DNA of 64,000 bases from Nymphaea colorata. Taxonomy: Eukaryota > Streptophyta > Magnoliopsida > Nymphaeales > Nymphaeaceae. Below are positions 57,353 to 64,000 of this stretch, piece by piece (positions within the stretch are counted from its first letter, which is position 1; the number at the start of each line of letters is the position of its first letter). The stretch spans positions 4,056,001-4,120,000 of the forward strand of contig NC_045147.1 of NCBI RefSeq assembly GCF_008831285.2, given 5' to 3'. The notes under the pieces were generated by a model. It saw nothing but the letters and a program-made list of their open reading frames with translations. It did no database searches and was not told the origin of the DNA. The position numbers and the translations under genes were made by a program.

Positions 57353-58281
57353 AAACTGCCTTTCATATTTTTTCATGACAAACGATCTGCCAGGGAAAAA
57401 CAACTTGTGGACGCAGAAAAAGGAATTGCAAGAATTGTCGAGAAGAACGTTTTGACTGAAATGGCTACGTTTCATAAAGGGTGGAGAAAGAAACCCCCAG
57501 AGAACATCCATACCGTCAATACTTCCAGTTATAAAAAAATCTGCCGCAGAAACTGCAACGTGCGTCACGACATCTCTGTGCATATAGCTCTTCTCATACC
57601 TACAGAAATTTGTAAGTAGTGACGTCAAGTAAGAGCATATGTATATTCTGCACAATACTTTAAGTAAGGCACGAACTCAAACAACACATTTGCAGGCTAA
57701 AACAGTAATACTAGTAGTAGTAGAAGCAGAAGAAGATCATGATCAAAAAAAGAATACGCTCTTTATTATCCCATCGAATTCGCCAAAGTTCTGTTCTAAA
57801 TCAACGAGGAGAAACGATTACCGCAAGAAATAAAACCTGATTTAACACTTACCAGCTCAACTCGGAAAAAGATAAAACCGAGAGAAGAGAAATCACGATG
57901 GTTAAAGTTTTCACCCCCGAGCTACCGCTAATGAAAGCTCCAAAAACATAATGCACACGTCAACACGTAAGAGAATCCTAGTAGTCTCAGTGTTTACATA
58001 ACACTAAACAGAAACACGACCAGCGAGAAACATGGAACTGAAAACCCTCGAAATCTCGGAGGAAGACTTCAAATAAAGAGTACGAAAATAACGGCTCGGA
58101 AACTATAACGAGAGAGAGAGAGAGAGAGAGATTACATGTTAGCGGAGGGAAGAGAGTCGAGAAAGGCCTGCTCGAACTGGAGTGGGCGCTTAGGACGGGA
58201 TCGAGCAGCGGGGCCCGGCCCGATCATTGGCTCCTCCCCGTCGTCCGCCGCCGCTTCCGTTCCGTTTCTGTCATCTTCCAT
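40250..58281 (-). CDS. CYP71: CYP71-type WD40-repeat cyclophilin (peptidyl-prolyl isomerase), 13 exons, 618 aa
   Basis: The Arabidopsis homologue is a nuclear cyclophilin that acts on chromatin and histone marks during organ formation. The join (minus) is 58281-58136, 57599-57514, 56361-56273, 55783-55544, 55417-55296, 54159-54084, 53636-53529, 53248-53072, 43493-43276, 42615-42483, 41673-41450, 40682-40529 and 40333-40250. All introns are GT-AG, every phase agrees, and the total is 1,857 nt. Residues 1-48 are an acidic then basic N-terminus ending in [16 protein letters not shown]. Residues about 55-290 hold WD40-like repeats (for example [16 protein letters not shown] and [15 protein letters not shown]). 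Residues 466-618 are the cyclophilin domain, with the CypA active-site equivalents R506, F511, M512, Q514, F564, W572 and H577 all kept, so isomerase activity is plausible. Intron 8 is 9,578 bp because of a copia insertion. The family member I recall is 631 aa, so this copy is complete. Confidence 0.95.
42400..42441. repeat. 21-bp tandem duplication in CYP71 intron 10
   Basis: ATGCAATTGCCAAGCACATGC is present twice in a row, just 41 bp beyond the exon 10 donor site in the transcript sense. The copies are identical by eye. Confidence 0.85.
44961..45036. repeat. 38-bp tandem duplication in CYP71 intron 8
   Basis: The unit starting TAAGCTTTAAGTTTAAAG at 44961 is repeated at 44999, apparently without a mismatch. 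Confidence 0.9.
45297..45582 (+). repeat. 5' LTR of the copia element
   Basis: It begins TGTTAGAATATATTG and ends GTTCCTACA. It contains a perfect 22-bp palindrome at 45321-45342 centred on CATATATG, a short hairpin CCGAG-GCGGA-CTCGG at 45361-45375, and a TATA-like TATATATT at 45406-45413 that could drive the genomic transcript. Confidence 0.95.
45583..45595 (+). other. Primer binding site (initiator-Met tRNA)
   Basis: TGGTATCAGAGCC immediately after the 5' LTR is the standard plant copia PBS for minus-strand DNA synthesis. Confidence 0.92.
45596..45992 (+). other. GC-rich leader of the copia element
   Basis: About 400 bp between PBS and gag are dominated by GCCGCC/CCGCCG words, in sharp contrast to the AT-rich surroundings. 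There is no ATG-started frame across it. It probably holds packaging and translation-control structure (inference). Confidence 0.7.
45993..50291 (+). CDS. Copia gag-pol polyprotein, 1,432 aa, intact
   Basis: One frame encodes everything needed for retrotransposition. Domain order is: gag (residues about 20-230, with [13 protein letters not shown]); CCHC zinc knuckle [14 protein letters not shown] from C253; aspartic protease [13 protein letters not shown] with D354; the GAG-pre-integrase zinc region from H490 (WHERLGH ... CEVC); integrase core with D549, D612 and E648 (35 residues between the last two, the expected D,D35E spacing); reverse transcriptase with the YVDD box at 1109-1112; and RNase H with SDADWAG (D1275, D1277), then a conserved [12 protein letters not shown] tail. 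The ATG at 45993 ([11 protein letters not shown]) was chosen; the open frame extends four codons upstream without an ATG. The last codon (TGT) and the TAG stop lie inside the 3' LTR. Confidence 0.96.
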   Translation: MADAAMPKLDDALDTGSNTKGENLPVHVTSIRLNKDNYLSWSAALEIGITSRGRLHYITGEKPAPSKTDSHWPTWALEDSQVKVWIISSVSADIQPLILRKSTAYDMWTVLARMYGRKKRVLRAYQIKRSIYALKQGDLSVASFYAALKTKWEELDYHVNDDWKCGVDHALYWEKEWMDRTFIFLGGLRDEFETIRSQILNCDEIPGIEEVYARIESEEQRRQIMHIDSHQGSSPAAFVSHTSGTGQRPTRRCSHCNKVGHSVDFCWDLHPEKRLVRGRPPPHRRASSVPEPSPGSSNVAKSKLSSDQLRELQAYISRLSTQDDASTSEGAKLAQALVATSDQGNSSLGDWIVDSGATHHMTGDPTMFQEYKLTSGQQRVSMADGSSISVAGKGSLSLLNKYCLHNALHVPNIPVNLLSVSSITKELNCNLIFSADCCFLQDLGTGQKIGIGSAIDGLYRLPVRVASALISATSGQLPGVEARSVIMRWHERLGHLPFQLLRKLFPRMFHSVSLDTFACEVCQLSKHVRASYPISFNKANRPFALVHSDVWGPSGVPTCRGFHYFMTLIDDYSRCTFVYLLKERSEVPNIVKNFVAFVETQFQTTVQAFRTDNAREYVSQSLDDFLRSKGIIHETSCSYTPPQNGVAERKNRHLLNVTRAIMFQRHVPKRYWGDALLTSAHLINRMPTRVLDGHSPYSVLWPTQNPWPLTPRVFGCVCFVHDHSPTLKKLDPRSIKAVFLGYSSTQKGYRCVDPSTSRVYVSRDMTFHEHEAYFPANPLQGECLGDRREEYSSHQLIQFMDFLDYTVSSPSVENVVSEDRDSQMEGGPVEEQSRDHLFGQVYSRKKKDVMEDVDVTNPNLPNLVTSPDDPSPMNEELPIALRKGTRSCTSHPIQRFVSYAKLSKDYKCFVTSLSMAVIPRSVEDARKDRKWLQAMTEEMDALKKNNTWEVVDIPKGTHLVGSKWVFNVKYKPDGTVERYKARLVAKGFSQKYGIDYLETFAPVAKLKTVRVILALAVQKKWRMDQLDVKNAFLNGHLEEEVYMSMPPGYARNGKCCYLKKALYGLKQSPRAWFERLRVVMKTNGYKQGNGDHTLFIKQRNGLVSLLLVYVDDMIVTGDDEGEKRKMKETLAAEFDLKDLGKLRYFLGIEIARSETGLVMSQRKYTLDLLKETGKLGCRPFLTPMESGTRISIKTGTILDEEGKGRYQRLVGKLIYLTLTRPDITYAVGVLSQFMHAPTDCHWKSAERVLGYLKNDPGKGLLYTRQDQLSIEGYSDADWAGCTDTRRSTTGYCIFLGGNLVVWRSKRQEVCSRSSAEAEYRAVAMGVTEMLWLKILLADIGVKMEEKMRMYCDNKSAINLANNPVMHDRTKHVEIDRHFIRERIDSKELILPYMKSEDQVADVLTKSLCTSQFEKNVSKLGMFDMYAKLEGEC
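50277..50285 (+). other. Polypurine tract of the copia element
   Basis: GAGGGGGAG abuts the first base of the 3' LTR and doubles as coding sequence for the last residues of the polyprotein. It would prime plus-strand DNA synthesis. Confidence 0.85.
50286..50571 (+). repeat. 3' LTR of the copia element
   Basis: Its 286 bp match the 5' LTR throughout by eye. The first six bases complete the polyprotein frame (Cys codon and TAG). It is followed by the target duplication GGCTT. Confidence 0.95.
50834..50900. repeat. (TA)n(TG)n microsatellite in CYP71 intron 8
   Basis: A compound TATA then TGTG run of about 65 bp, 260 bp beyond the copia element. Confidence 0.9.
51746..52345. repeat. Three-copy repeat array with expanding microsatellites in CYP71 intron 8
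   Basis: A unit of about 135 bp starts AACTACATATAGGCACATTAG and ends TGCAGTTTCCAATTA(TA)n. It occurs at 51746, 51885 and 52150. Copy 2 is separated from copy 3 by about 130 bp of alternating TA and TG runs plus a partial extra end (ATGCAGTTTCCAATTA). Copy 3 ends in TA, GA and CA runs to about 52380. The units are nearly identical, so the array is recent. The microsatellites sit exactly at unit junctions. Confidence 0.85.
57308..57350. repeat. (CT)n microsatellite in CYP71 intron 2
   Basis: About 40 bp of pure CT on the plus strand (GA in the transcript). Confidence 0.9.
58110..58131. repeat. (GA)n microsatellite at the CYP71 intron 1 donor
   Basis: A GA run of about 21 bp begins only a few bases inside intron 1. 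In the transcript it gives a pyrimidine-rich (CU)n right after the GTAAT donor. Confidence 0.85.
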
Positions 58282-59390
58282 GGTTAGGTTTCGAGGGCGA
58301 CGAGCTCTGCAGGGTAGAAGGGAAGCGAGCGGAGCGCTTGGAAGGAAGGCAGACGCAGCGGGACAGTGAACAGCTTCTTGCTTCCAGTGCCTCCTGCGGA
58401 AGAACTTTTGCGCCCGAATGGGTTCCCGGCTCCGAAACGGAGTCGTCCTCTTGAACCCACCGAGTCGTCGAAAATTTTTCTTTTGAGACCCAACTTTTTT
58501 TACCCCAATTGAAAAAGTCTGGAGGACGTTCGATGACATCCTCATTCGTTCGTACTTGGAAAACCAATGGCAAACTTTTTACCTTATTTGAAAAGGTTGT
58601 GGGGGCGTTTGATGACATCTCATTCATTTACTCGACTTTTTTTGAAGTATTTTGTAAACTTGGGATTTTTATTTGGGTGGGCCATCCAAAATCTATTTTG
58701 TAATGAATAATTCAGGCAGACAAACATTGCGAAACCCTTGGTTTTACAGGTAAAATAGGTAATTCTACTTTCAAAAACCTGATTTTAAATTGTCATTCAA
58801 AACGTGTTAAATGGATAAGAAGAGAATTGTGTATCACCTTCCTCCAAAGAGGTTTCTTTTTATGAAAAAGGGGATTTCACCAGTGGTGGAACTACACCAC
58901 TGTAGGCTGGTGTGGGCAGTTGCCTACCCCAACCCCTTAATATTTATTTATTTTTACATTGACTGTTTCAAATATTTATTTTATTTATTAACGCCTACAA
59001 GTTTATATACACATTAACGAACCATTATTGCCATATTGTCACCGCAGTTGGCTCAAAGGGTGTGGCCCGGCCTGGGCTAACTTTAACGAGTCAGTTCGTG
59101 ATTTATGACATAAAAAAAAACCCTGATAAGGTCAACTTTGTTATTTAGTAATAAACTTTTAAAAATTAAGTATGTTTATGTTAATTAAAATTAACTTATT
59201 TCCTAAATTTATAAAAAAGCAAACCTAAGAAGAAAAAAAAAGGCAATTTGATTGGCATCCCTAGCAGGGGAACGGAGCTAGTGCTTCCGTTTGGTTGTTG
59301 AACCGATGCAAACATTGAATGCATAACTAGCAGAATGCATGGAATAGTAGGCCACTAGGTACAAAAGGTTTGGTGTTATATATATACACC
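58282..59390. other. Upstream region of CYP71 and spacer
   Basis: 58282-58460 is GC-richer and probably contains the 5' UTR and promoter of CYP71, but no clear TATA box is visible on the minus strand. Beyond 58,700 the sequence is AT-rich. A phrase near 58,880-58,935 (GTGGTGGAACTACACCACTG and following) has the look of a transposon end but has no partner here. Confidence 0.4.
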
Positions 59391-59678
59391 ATGGAAGAAG
59401 GCTTGCAAAAGAGCTCACTCTCTCCCTCAGCTACTTTCCCTCTGTTGTTCCCCTTGCTCTTCACAATGAAGCATAACGACAGTGTTTGTCACTTCTGCAA
59501 TGTTGCATCCCACTCCCTAATCCTAGTCTTTGGCGGTGCATCCCTCGTTACAGCGATGGCCAAGATATTTCTCCTGCATGGTCGGCTTGAAAAAGATCAA
59601 GAAATCAAGAACAAAAATGAAAAGAGCAAAAAATGCCAAAAAAACAAGCAAAAATGTCTATCTGGAAGGTCAAGGTGA
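59391..59678 (+). CDS. Possible small membrane protein, 95 aa, hypothetical
   Basis: The ATG at 59391 sits in a good plant start context (ACACCATGG). The frame encodes a Ser/Leu-rich N-terminus, two short hydrophobic stretches (FPLLFPLLF at about residues 17-25 and HSLILVFGGASLVTAMA at about 41-57), and a strongly basic, Lys/Asn-rich tail. A CHFC pair lies between the hydrophobic stretches. I do not recognise a family. A TATATATATA run lies only about 10 bp upstream of the ATG, too close to be its own TATA box unless there is an upstream exon. It is the most protein-like short frame in the right-hand spacer, but it could be chance. Confidence 0.35.
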   Translation: MEEGLQKSSLSPSATFPLLFPLLFTMKHNDSVCHFCNVASHSLILVFGGASLVTAMAKIFLLHGRLEKDQEIKNKNEKSKKCQKNKQKCLSGRSR

Positions 59679-59919
59679 CCCGAGTCAAGAATTCTCTATG
59701 AATAAAAATGTAGCCTTCTTGTTATAGTGACAAATCCTGCACTAGGAAATCCCACCACATGGAGAGCAATTTTTCTTGGATTATCATTTGAAAATGAAAG
59801 AAAAATTATTTTAAATGAATTTGATAGTATTGACTGAAAAATTTGTCCTTACAAGAACAAAATCATGTAGGTCTTTGCAATAAACAAGAGATACAAGAAG
59901 GACTTTCATCAAAATTTAC
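59679..59919. other. Spacer
   Basis: Nothing was recognised in this AT-rich stretch. Confidence 0.5.
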
Positions 59920-60320
59920 AAGCATTTCAAATGCACTCGCAGGTTGACGTGAGATTTCTAGGCCTTGGCACACGCAAGCATTTTCAAACATAACATAAGC
60001 CCTCACATTTTTATGTGAAATTTCATCCCTTCGGCGTATACATGCATTCCATTTGCATAAATTTCACAAGTAGCTCTCAAACACTCACATCTATGTGACA
60101 TTTTCACGCTTTAATGAAAACAAACATACAAGCATGTGCATTGCATGAATTTTACAAGCATTTTCACAAACACTCATATTTATGTGAGATTTTCACGCTC
60201 TATTGCAAGTACATTGCATGAATTTTATAAGCATTTTCACAAGCACTCACATTTTATGTGAGATTTTCACGCATTAGTATACACATACAAACAAGTACTC
60301 CAATGCATTGATTTTATAAT
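59920..60320. repeat. Degenerate minisatellite field
   Basis: Words such as ACAAGCATTTTCACAA, CACTCACATTTTATGTGA, GATTTTCACGC and GCATGAATTTTA(C/T)AAGC recur four or more times with variable spacing (roughly 80-110 bp), for example near 59985, 60080, 60155 and 60230. The copies are too diverged to give a fixed period. Confidence 0.75.
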
Positions 60321-60929
60321 ATTTTTTAAGCTACAAGCATCATAGTAGTATTTACACCGGGGCATTCTTTATATATATTTCAAAATGGATTTTTCTTTTT
60401 GAAAGTTCGATTTCAAAACTATCATCATTTTCAAGAAGGGTGTTCGGTCTTGTCACTAAGCATGGTTTCTGGCTCAGTAGCAAAGATGGGCATTTGTGAA
60501 CGCTCAACATTTTTACAAAACCAAATAGCCATTCACTATGAGAATTTCAAGTTGATTTTGAAAGACCAAGTTTCAAAAACAAATAGGCTATTTCAGAGCC
60601 ATATAAGCACTTTTGTCGTAAATATTAAACACCTACACCTAGATCACCTAGGTCGTCCAAGGTAGAAATTATTATTTTGCCCCTACATCCTGATACGGTA
60701 CCCATAAAGTAGGAACTTTTCATCAAATTTTTAAGAATTGCCTAATATTTGTATGATTACACCATTTCTCAATTTTGCATGACCTCAGGAGCCGCTAGAG
60801 TCCACTCACCAGAGTTATCCCAATATAAAGCTACCTCACTTGTAGTTCAAACAAGCTCCCAAAACTTAAAATTGTGATTTTTAGCATAACTAAGTCAAAA
60901 CAGGTTTACCTTAATGGAAAGAAAGTTTT

Positions 60930-61470
60930 ATTTTACTGATTTTGAGTCATTCAACCTAAGTTTCAATCAAATATTAATTTGCCTATTGGGTTTTTTTTTC
61001 TCTCATGTTTTCAAGGGTTTGAGCTAAATTTGAGCTCAACTCGAAAGAATGAGCTGAAACCGAACTAAGACTATGTTTATCACATATAATGCAAGCGCCT
61101 TTTAGTTCGGTTTGAGTCATTCATCCTGATTTGACTTCAATTCAATTCTCAGAACTTTCGCACTCTCATTTTCTGGGGTTTGAGCTGAATTTGAGCTCAA
61201 CCATCAAGAGTGAGCTAAAACCGAACTACAACCATGTTTATCTTGTATAATTCAAGCATCCATTAGTTTGATTTGAGTTTAATTCAGTTTTAAGTACTTT
61301 CTCTCTTATATTTTCAGTGGTTTGAGCTAAATTTGAGTTCAATTCAACAGAGTGAGTTGAAATCAAGTTAAGATTATGTTTATCATGAGTAAAATAATAA
61401 TTTATTTGGTTTGAATTCATTCCTTTCAATTTGAGTTCAATTTAGTTCCAAAGACCGTGGAGCTCATTCC
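60930..61470. repeat. Degenerate tandem repeat, about 3.5 units of 140-160 bp
   Basis: TTTGAGCT(A/G)AATTTGAG starts at 61018, 61179 and 61321, each followed by CTCAAC/TTCAAT, GAGTGAG(C/T)T, AACC and ATGTTTATC blocks and preceded by a GTTTGAGTCATTCA-like block. It is an old local amplification. Confidence 0.8.
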
Positions 61471-62140
61471 TACCACTTGCTGCACTCTCTAAGCTACTAC
61501 AATCAAGCTCAATTTTGAAAAATTAAAGCCAATTTCTCTTATTTTCAGCATGCCAAAAAAGGTAAATAGCATTCCAAGTACCCTTAGCTCCACTTGTGAA
61601 AATTTCAATAAAAAATTAATTGTTATGGCTTTCCTCTATTTCCCTTTATAAATGTGTTGTATACGGCTTGGTAAAATTTTGTTTTTTTATTTTTAGAGCA
61701 ATCCGAGATGAATTTTTTCAGCGATATTTTAACCAAGGCCTATTTGGAGCCAGGCCATAGGCTGGTCGAATCAAATCGAGAAAAATAATCGAAACTCTAA
61801 AAGTACACATAGTGGTAAAATAGTCATTTTTTTTTTAGTTATATTCTTTTGCATAAACGTAGGTATAGGTCACATATACCTTGGTTTATGATTTTTTTTA
61901 TTCTAGAACGTTAGTTCAAGCCAATCCCTTTATTTAAACTTGTTTCACCTAAAATCACACACAAGGGTATTTTGGTAATTTGCTACTACACACATAATTT
62001 TTTATAAAACCTTACTTATGAACCATATGAACTTAAGTTAGCTTTTCATGTAAATTTTATAAATTTGGTGAGCTTGAGCCTAGGCTCAACCTAATCCAAT
62101 TTCCCATTAAAACTGAATTTTCCAAAGATAACACCTAGGT
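61471..62140. other. Spacer
   Basis: AT-rich, with no coding or transposon signal recognised. Confidence 0.5.
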
Positions 62141-62346
62141 CGAGCTTGCGCGCCCAGCCTATGTCTGAACCTAGTTTTTCAAAACTGAACCTAACTCGGG
62201 TCTAGTCCATGTCATACAACTTGAGCCGAACTCACCCAACTCGAGCTTGCTCCCAGCCTATGTCTGAACCTAGTATTTCAAAACTGAACCTAACCCGGGT
62301 CTAGTCCATGTCATACAACTTGAGCCGAACTCACCCAACTCGAGCC
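62141..62346. repeat. About 100-bp tandem duplication
   Basis: The unit containing AGCCTATGTCTGAACCTAG and CTCACCCAACTCGAGC is present twice with a shift of 99 bp and only a few differences (AGTTTTTC versus AGTATTTC, CTCGGG versus CCCGGG). Confidence 0.9.
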
Positions 62347-64000
62347 AGGTTAAGGTCTTTGCTATTTTTAGGTCTCCATTTCATATTTTTGATCCATACC
62401 ATATATCCAAGTCTTATTTTTATGTTTGGATCTCATATCCAAGTCATATATCTGATTTATGTTTATAAATTTAGATCCATTATTCTCATTTTAGATCCTA
62501 AATACCAAATCATAATCCAACTTCCAATACCACATTTAGATCCATCTTCTAGAATTTTTCAAGATCCACATGTGAGCTTAATGTACTTATATCTCAAAAA
62601 TGCAGATTTTCTCACTCTACGTTTAATGTGTATTAGCACATAAGCACTTGAAACGTACAGAATTCTTTGCTGAGCACATTGGTGCAAATGGAATCAAAAT
62701 CATTATTTGTATGTAGCAGAAATGAACATTTTCCTAATTTTAGGATGAGGTTTTAAAAGTGTGTTTCCTACTCTTCATATTCTTGTGCCATTTGTCCTTC
62801 ACACTCAATGTCGATGTGAATGGTTTAGCAAGAACCAATTAGCACTTCTCCATGCACACGTAACTTTTCGCAAAATCGAATTTGGGGTCCAAACTAGATT
62901 GCACAAGCAAAATTCGATTGAAAATATGCTTTCAACCTATGGCTTGTGATTTTGAGAGAGGAGAAAAGTTTAGGCCTATATTGATCATGGAAGAAAAATC
63001 TCCTATCCCAAGCCACTATAAATAGAGGTCCACCCCATCTCACTACACACTTTGAGCTATTTTTTTGAAAAGTTCAAAAGGTTGATAAACTTCAACTGGG
63101 TGCTAAAAGAAGGTATAGCTCAAAATAAGTTAAAACTTTTACGAGTCTTGGTCTAAGTCTTAGTTCGAGCTGCATTAGCACTCAACCTAAACCCAACCAC
63201 ATTCAATGTGGGAGTCGTGGGAGTGGGTTTAGCTAGGGAGCTTCAGGTAATTTCTTTTTCCCTCTTATTTCTTTTCTTATTTGTAACTTAGTTCTTTATG
63301 CATGTTTAGTTTAGTTTTTGCTTTCAAGCATATTTAGCTTAGTTTTCTCTTTGTTTTTAGCATATTTAATTTAATTTATTTTTATCAGTTGCTTTAATAA
63401 TGTCATAGGTTAGATGTTTATTTTCTAAATTAGATTTATTTTAATGTCTTTAGGATAGCATGGTGGCCAGGTATACCCCTCTCTTCTTTGTTTTGTTTTT
63501 TCTAATTTCAAGTTTTTGGTTATGTATTTTTACTTAAGTCATGCATATAGAATATAATTTTCTTTCATATTTTCTTTAATCATGCTTTGTACCTCTGTGT
63601 ACCTCTGTTTTGACATACACTGAACCACTTTGCACCTCTTTCCTAAAACCATACTAGGTCAGTAGAGCAGCACACCCAATGTGCATCGGCCCAGGTATGT
63701 GAAAACATAAATTTAGCCTGGTCCTCATACATGAATCATTTTCAAACCATAGTTTTCTCTAAAATGTTTTAAAATGCAATCTCCTTAAATAATTTGAAAA
63801 ACCCTAGCTCATGTAGACATAGAGTCTAAACCAAGTTCATTTCTTTAAGACCTTGTTCAGACCAGTTTTAGAGCCTACTACTTATAAGTCTAGTCCCATA
63901 GCCTAGGTCTAGTTAAACTTTAATAAACACTCATTCATATAAAAAGAATGTAGTGTATATCATATACCTCATGATTTGACTAAGACCAAATACACTTGCT
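62347..64000. other. Right-end spacer, possible start of an element leaving the window
   Basis: No coding region is supported. A well-formed TATA motif near 63,017 and a CT-rich, intron-like stretch after 63,245 suggest a transcribed unit or an LTR continuing to the right. Confidence 0.35.
63017..63024 (+). promoter_or_regulatory. Putative TATA box
   Basis: TATAAATA in the context CCACTATAAATAGAGG, followed about 30 bp later by CACTACAC. This is a classical plant TATA/start arrangement, seen in both gene and LTR promoters. No gene follows within the window, so its use is unproven. Confidence 0.35.

Noticed and set aside
59920-61470. Regularly repeated words that could suggest a CRISPR-like array
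   Set aside because: Repeats are diverged, spacing is irregular, no unique spacers, and the DNA is plant nuclear.

Overview
This is nuclear DNA of a flowering plant. It holds two multi-exon genes with canonical GT-AG introns that encode plant proteins, a plant Ty1/copia retrotransposon primed by initiator-Met tRNA, and AT-rich spacer full of decayed transposons, microsatellites and minisatellites. The species cannot be named from the sequence. Both genes lie on the minus strand. I rebuilt them exon by exon, checking phase at every junction and comparing with family members I know.

Layout. 1-790: decayed FAR1-related/MULE-type sequence running off the left edge. 0.8-12.6 kb: AT-rich spacer with a 108-bp tandem repeat, a CACTA-like patch and one unidentified coding-like relic. 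12,777-20,709: monodehydroascorbate reductase (MDHAR), 10 exons, 434 aa, with a TATA/CCAAT promoter and a poly(A) signal. 21-40 kb: a transposon graveyard. It includes a Tourist-like TIR element with a TRIM retrotransposon nested in it, two more TIR elements back to back, and the 5' and 3' parts of a dead LINE 7.8 kb apart. 40,250-58,281: a CYP71-type protein (WD40 repeats plus cyclophilin domain), 13 exons, 618 aa. 58.3-64 kb: spacer with one small possible gene and three degenerate minisatellite fields.

The clearest event is a complete, apparently very young copia element of 5,275 bp in the 9.6-kb intron 8 of the CYP71 gene, antisense to the gene. Its two 286-bp LTRs look identical, it has a 5-bp target duplication (GGCTT), PBS and polypurine tract, and its gag-pol frame is open for 1,432 codons.

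The two genes have no evident functional link. MDHAR recycles ascorbate in the ascorbate-glutathione cycle. CYP71 is a nuclear chromatin-associated cyclophilin. I found no unknown multi-gene system. The notable content is the young insertion, the nested small elements, and a few unassigned coding-like or repeated stretches.
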